Under the pieces are notes generated by a model. The model was not told where the DNA came from, made no database searches, and worked only from the letters and a program-made list of their open reading frames with translations. Position numbers and translations under genes: made by a program. Below, one piece after another: positions 60,607-64,000 of a DNA stretch of 64,000 nt (position 1 is the first letter of the stretch; the number at the start of each line of letters is the position of its first letter). The DNA lies in the NCBI GenBank assembly GCA_003220535.1, contig QHSU01000061.1, forward strand, positions 62,001-126,000. Reading direction: 5' to 3'. Source of the stretch: Candidatus Rokuibacteriota bacterium. GTDB lineage: Bacteria > Methylomirabilota > Methylomirabilia > Rokubacteriales > CSP1-6.

Positions 60607-61896
60607 ATGAAGGGCGTGACCCTGCCGACCGAGACGGTGTTCGTGATGGAGGCGTCGCCGATCAAGTTCGGGCTCGGCGCCACCGACGAGATCGCGTACG
60701 ACGCCCGTCGACTCGGGCTCAAGCGGGTTCTGATCGTGACCGACCGGCACATCGGCGAGCTGGGGCTGCCCGACCGTATCCGCGCGCTCCTGGAAGAAGA
60801 AGGCGTCAAGGCCGACATTTACGACGGGGTCGAGATCGAGCCGACCGATCGGTCGATGGAAGAAGCCGCGGAGTACGCCCGCCAGCGCGAGCTCGATGGG
60901 CTCGTCGCCGTCGGCGGCGGCAGCGCGCTCGACACCTGCAAGGCCGTCAATCTCTTGACGACGTATCCGGCGCCGCTGCTCGACTACGTGAACCAGCCCG
61001 TCGGCCGTGGCCGGCCGGTCCCGGGTCCGCTCAAGCCCCTGGTCGCCGTGCCGACGACCGCGGGGACCGGGAGCGAGACGACGGCGGTGGCGGTGACCCA
61101 CGTCCTCGACCACCACGTGAAGGCCGGTGTGTCGCACCGGCTGTTGCGCCCAGCCCTCGGCATCGTCGACCCGCTCAACACCCTCACCGCGCCGCCCGAG
61201 GTGACGGCCGCCGCGGGCGCCGACATCCTGACGCACGCGATCGAGTCGTACACGACGCGCCCGTACAACGCTCGGCTCAAGCACCACCCACCCGATCGCC
61301 CGGCATACATCGGCGCCAACCCGGCGAGTGACATCTGGTGCGAGAAGGCCATCGAGTACGTCGGCAAGTACCTGCGGCGGGCGGTGCTCAACGGGCTCGA
61401 CCTCGAGGCGCGCGTGAATCTGGCGCTGGCGGCGAACTACGCGGGCGTCGGCTTCGGCAACGCCGGCGTGCACATCCCGCACGCCCTCGGCTATCCGATC
61501 GCCGGCCTCGTGCGTGACTACGTGCCGAGCGGCTATCGAACCACCCACGCGCTCGTCCCGCACGGGGTCTCGGTCGTCGTGACGGCCCCGGCCACCTTTC
61601 GCTTCACGTACGCCGCGTCGCCAGAGCGGCACCTCCGTGCCGCAGAGCTGATGGGCGTCTCGACGGCCGGCCTCTCCGAGCGTGAAGCGCGGGAAGCGCT
61701 GCCCGGCGCGCTGGTCGCGCTCATGCGGGACGTGGGCGTTCCCAACGGCCTCAGCGCGCTCGGCTACGGCGAGCGCGACGTCCCCGCGCTGGTCGAGGGC
61801 ACGCTGAAGCAGCCGCGCCTTCTGAGCGGTGCGCCGCGAGCCGTCGGCTCGGCCGAGCTCGTCGCGATCTTGCACGACTCGCTTCGCTGCTGGTGA
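60607..61896 (+). CDS. Hydroxyacid-oxoacid transhydrogenase (iron-containing alcohol dehydrogenase family)
   Basis: A 429-residue iron-ADH-family enzyme: TVFVMEASPIKFGLGATDEIAYDARRLGLKRVLIVTD, VAVGGGSALDTCKAVNLL, PTTAGTGSETTAVAV, RPALGIVDP and GNAGVHIPHALGYPIAGLVRDYVPSGY. The last blocks are typical of HOT (ADHFE1-like), which oxidises 4-hydroxybutyrate with 2-oxoglutarate as acceptor. ATG 60607 has AGAGAGGAA six bases upstream. The leader contains a dispersed repeat. Confidence 0.88.
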   Translation: MKGVTLPTETVFVMEASPIKFGLGATDEIAYDARRLGLKRVLIVTDRHIGELGLPDRIRALLEEEGVKADIYDGVEIEPTDRSMEEAAEYARQRELDGLVAVGGGSALDTCKAVNLLTTYPAPLLDYVNQPVGRGRPVPGPLKPLVAVPTTAGTGSETTAVAVTHVLDHHVKAGVSHRLLRPALGIVDPLNTLTAPPEVTAAAGADILTHAIESYTTRPYNARLKHHPPDRPAYIGANPASDIWCEKAIEYVGKYLRRAVLNGLDLEARVNLALAANYAGVGFGNAGVHIPHALGYPIAGLVRDYVPSGYRTTHALVPHGVSVVVTAPATFRFTYAASPERHLRAAELMGVSTAGLSEREAREALPGALVALMRDVGVPNGLSALGYGERDVPALVEGTLKQPRLLSGAPRAVGSAELVAILHDSLRCW

Positions 61897-61900
61897 GCCG

Positions 61901-61923
61901 TCGGGGCGCTCATCGCGCCCCGA
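61901..61923 (+). terminator. GC hairpin terminator
   Basis: TCGGGGCGC-TCATC-GCGCCCCGA is a perfect nine-base-pair stem four bases after the transhydrogenase stop. The rest of the gap to 62115 shows no gene. Confidence 0.55.
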
Positions 61924-62115
61924 TCGCCACCGTCGCGGCCACGCTCTGACAAAAATCGAAGTCGCCGCGCCAGAGTGCCACATCGCGCTGACCATTCGCC
62001 CGGGAATCGCGAACCGTTCAAAGACATCTGTGCCCAGTGAGCAAGAATCGGCGGAGCTCGTCGCTCACCGCGCATCTGAGCTGGCTCCCTCTGGGTGGGA
62101 TGGTATCGACGGTCC

Positions 62116-63573
62116 TCAGTGCGCCCCTCGCACCGGATAGCTCGACGGCGCGATCTCGTCGAGCGGCTTGCCGGTCCAGTGCCATTGCGGGATGGCCTTC
62201 CACAGACGCTCGCCCTCAGCCTGCACGTCTCGTAACAACGCCTGCTCGTCGACGTGCACCGCGCGGCTTCCTTCCACGAGCACCTGGCCGTCGACGATGA
62301 CGGTCTCGACGTCGCGTCCGCTGCCACAGTCGACGAGCGCCTTGATCGGGTCGTGTACGGCGCCGTAGTTGAGCTGGAGCAGGTCGACCACGATGATGTC
62401 GGCTTTGGCGCCCAGCGCCAGCCGGCCGAGGTCGTCGCGGCCGAGGTGGCGCGCCCCACCGAGCGTGGCGGCGTCGAAGACGTCCTGCGGCCGCCCGACC
62501 CGGAAGCTTCCGTCGGCCAGGCGGCACATCAGCGCGGCCCAGCGCATCTCGTGGATGAGGTCTTGCGGGTAGGTGTCGGTGCCGAGCGCGATGTTGATCC
62601 CGAGCGCGCGGTAGCGCTCGAACGACTCGAACTTGACGCCCATCTTGGCGTACTTGTACGGCGCGTGGACGACCGTGACGCCGCTGTCGGCGAGCAGCTT
62701 CAAGTCGTCGGCGTAGGGGTAGTGGCACCAGGAGTGCTCGTTGTGGAACACGCAGTGCCCGAGGCCGGTGCGCGGCTTGAGGAATCCAATCGAGTGCAGG
62801 AGCTGGATCGGTGTCTGGCCATGCTGCTCGAGGATGTGGTGGAACTCGCGCTGGTTCATGGCGGCGTGCAGCTGCATCGGGACGCCGAGATCGTCGGCCC
62901 ACCGGCGCGCATGACGCAGGAGCTCTGGCGTGCAGGTGTCGAGCTGACCCGGGTAGAGCATCGCGCGGATGCGACCGTTGTAGGCGCCGTCGTACTCCTT
63001 GATGTAGGCCACTGCGCGCTCGAGACCGGCGATGCCGTTGGCCTCGTCCCACTCCCACGCGATCCGGCTGCCGTCGAACGCGTAGCTCGCGGAGCGGAAC
63101 GCCGGGCCGACGTAGGCCCGGATGCCGAGCTCGCCCGCGATGCGGGTGAAGCCCGCCGGGCCGCCCGGCATGGTGCCGACGTCCATGATCGTCGTGGCGC
63201 CGGCGCGGAGCGCCGACCAGAGACCATAGGTCCCGGCCACGTCCGCACGGTCGCCGGCGCGCGGCACCGGGACGCCCCGGCGGGGCGCGACGTAGCCGAC
63301 GAAGTTGCTCCCGAAGTAGTCGGCCTTGAGCCCGTCGAGGAACACCGCCTGGCCCGCGTTCGTGGCGGCGTGCAGGTGACAGTTGATCAGGCCCGGCGAC
63401 ACGAGCTTACCGGCAGCGTCGACACGTCGGTCAACCGCTCCGTCGAACTGGCGCCCCACGTGGATGACGCGGTCGTCCTCGAACACCACGCACCCGTTGG
63501 GAATCAGTTCGTGTCCGCCACCGCTATAGCCGACCACCCAGCCGCCCTGGATCAGCGTTCGCATCGTCGTCAC
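62116..63573 (-). CDS. Amidohydrolase of the TRZ/ATZ (chlorohydrolase/guanine deaminase) family
   Basis: A 485-residue amidohydrolase. PGLINCHLHAATNAG contains the His66-x-His68 metal ligands; GLGHCVFHNEHSW and LGTDTYPQD supply further His and Asp ligands; LGAKADIIVVDLLQLNYG closes the barrel. It deaminates or dechlorinates heterocycles or cleaves related amines. The gap to the divergent GlcG-like gene (205 bases) contains an 8-bp inverted repeat that may be an operator. Confidence 0.92.
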   Translation of the reverse strand: MTTMRTLIQGGWVVGYSGGGHELIPNGCVVFEDDRVIHVGRQFDGAVDRRVDAAGKLVSPGLINCHLHAATNAGQAVFLDGLKADYFGSNFVGYVAPRRGVPVPRAGDRADVAGTYGLWSALRAGATTIMDVGTMPGGPAGFTRIAGELGIRAYVGPAFRSASYAFDGSRIAWEWDEANGIAGLERAVAYIKEYDGAYNGRIRAMLYPGQLDTCTPELLRHARRWADDLGVPMQLHAAMNQREFHHILEQHGQTPIQLLHSIGFLKPRTGLGHCVFHNEHSWCHYPYADDLKLLADSGVTVVHAPYKYAKMGVKFESFERYRALGINIALGTDTYPQDLIHEMRWAALMCRLADGSFRVGRPQDVFDAATLGGARHLGRDDLGRLALGAKADIIVVDLLQLNYGAVHDPIKALVDCGSGRDVETVIVDGQVLVEGSRAVHVDEQALLRDVQAEGERLWKAIPQWHWTGKPLDEIAPSSYPVRGAH

Positions 63574-63703
63574 GCTCCTCGGGTACCGACGGCGTGAGCC
63601 GTCCGCCCCTCAGGCCCTCGCCGGCCTGTGCTCGACGGGACCCAATGAATCGAAGTTCGCCGTTCGCGTCGGTCACCGGGATGCTAGGCGGCACCGCCCG
63701 ACG

Positions 63704-63728
63704 TGTCAACGCCGGCGCTTCGTTGACA
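63704..63728. promoter_or_regulatory. Inverted repeat TGTCAACG-N9-CGTTGACA, candidate operator
   Basis: Perfect eight-base arms, 25 bases overall, between divergent genes. The second arm contains TTGACA, a consensus -35 element for the GlcG-like gene. A GntR-, TetR- or LysR-type regulator site is inferred. Confidence 0.5.
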
Positions 63729-63778
63729 AAGGCTGCTCTACAGTCCGCCCAGCGCGACCCGAAGGAGGCCTGCGAGCC

Positions 63779-64000
63779 ATGAGCAACCGACCTGCTCTGA
63801 CCGCGTCGGATGTTCAGAAGATGGTCGTCGCCTGCAAGGGCGAGGCGACCAAGAACAAGTGGAACGTCTCCATCGCGGTGGTGGACGACGCCGGCTACCT
63901 GCTGTATCTCGAGCGGCTGGACGGCGCTGGGCCCGTGACCGCCGAGGTCGCGACCGAGAAGGCGGCGACGGCGGCGCGCACGCGGCCGCCCCACCAAGTT
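63779..64000 (+). CDS. GlcG/HbpS-family protein (3' truncated by the window)
   Basis: The first 74 residues, MSNRPALTASDVQKMVVACKGEATKNKWNVSIAVVDDAGYLLYLERLDGAGPVTAEVATEKAATAART, match the start of GlcG/HbpS heme-degrading-domain proteins, normally about 140 residues. GGAGG lies ten bases before the ATG. The reading frame runs off the window. GlcG proteins are often encoded beside glycolate or xenobiotic catabolic genes. Confidence 0.88.
   Translation, partial: MSNRPALTASDVQKMVVACKGEATKNKWNVSIAVVDDAGYLLYLERLDGAGPVTAEVATEKAATAARTRPPHQV

Overview
The window is GC-rich chromosomal DNA from a free-living bacterium, with a plain metabolic and accessory gene set and no phage, plasmid, transposase, CRISPR, rRNA or tRNA gene that I could recognise. 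The mix suggests a member of the Candidatus Rokubacteria/Methylomirabilota group or a related deep-branching soil lineage: a hopanoid C-3 methylase (HpnR), a tungsten-type aldehyde:ferredoxin oxidoreductase operon, several luciferase-like flavin monooxygenases, Liv-type ABC transporters, amidohydrolases, and a UGA-decoded selenoprotein. That placement is inference; only the gene content is seen.

Layout. 0-5 kb: 5'-truncated dnaE2, an SDR dehydrogenase, long-form serA and a small lipoprotein. 5-8.8 kb (minus): an operon of FGGY kinase (probable gluconokinase), 6-phosphogluconolactonase and zwf, i.e. the oxidative pentose-phosphate entry. 8.9-10.8 kb: a small ORF translationally coupled to a UGSC-type selenoprotein gene with an in-frame TGA, a SECIS-like hairpin and one downstream frameshift. 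11-19 kb: a DMT permease, two 3-hydroxyacid dehydrogenase paralogues flanking a tightly overlapped operon (GYD protein, polyferredoxin, FAD reductase, AOR), then a double-GNAT protein, CopC and an aldo/keto reductase. 20-29 kb: Nudix hydrolase, VOC protein, TPP enzyme, exported protein, PhoD phosphatase, HpnR, Lin0512-family protein and another VOC protein. 29-33 kb: a diheme oxidoreductase whose upstream region carries a near-ideal sigma-54 promoter, divergent from an NtrC-type response regulator, then a metallopeptidase. 33-38 kb: small exported/envelope proteins, DUF748/AsmA-like protein and an MscS channel. 38-48 kb: VOC, D-aminoacylase, cupin, two flavin monooxygenases, Gfo/Idh/MocA oxidoreductase, HpaB-type hydroxylase and two gene remnants. 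49-58 kb: a MASE1-PAS-STAS sensor, then a minus-strand block with a substrate-binding protein, two flavin monooxygenases, LivH-LivM-LivG-LivF, a TusA-like and a DsrE protein. 58-64 kb: DinB protein, MFS permease, hydroxyacid-oxoacid transhydrogenase, amidohydrolase and a 3'-truncated GlcG-like gene.

The non-coding DNA is unusually structured. Several convergent gene junctions carry inverted repeats, including a perfect 54-bp pair and a roughly 216-nt long palindrome. A GC-rich repeat family occurs four times, each time in the same orientation within 11-50 nt upstream of a start codon. Several genes have promoter-like -10 boxes 6-9 nt before the start codon, suggesting leaderless transcripts. 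Three genes are visibly decayed, two by internal deletion and one by truncation.
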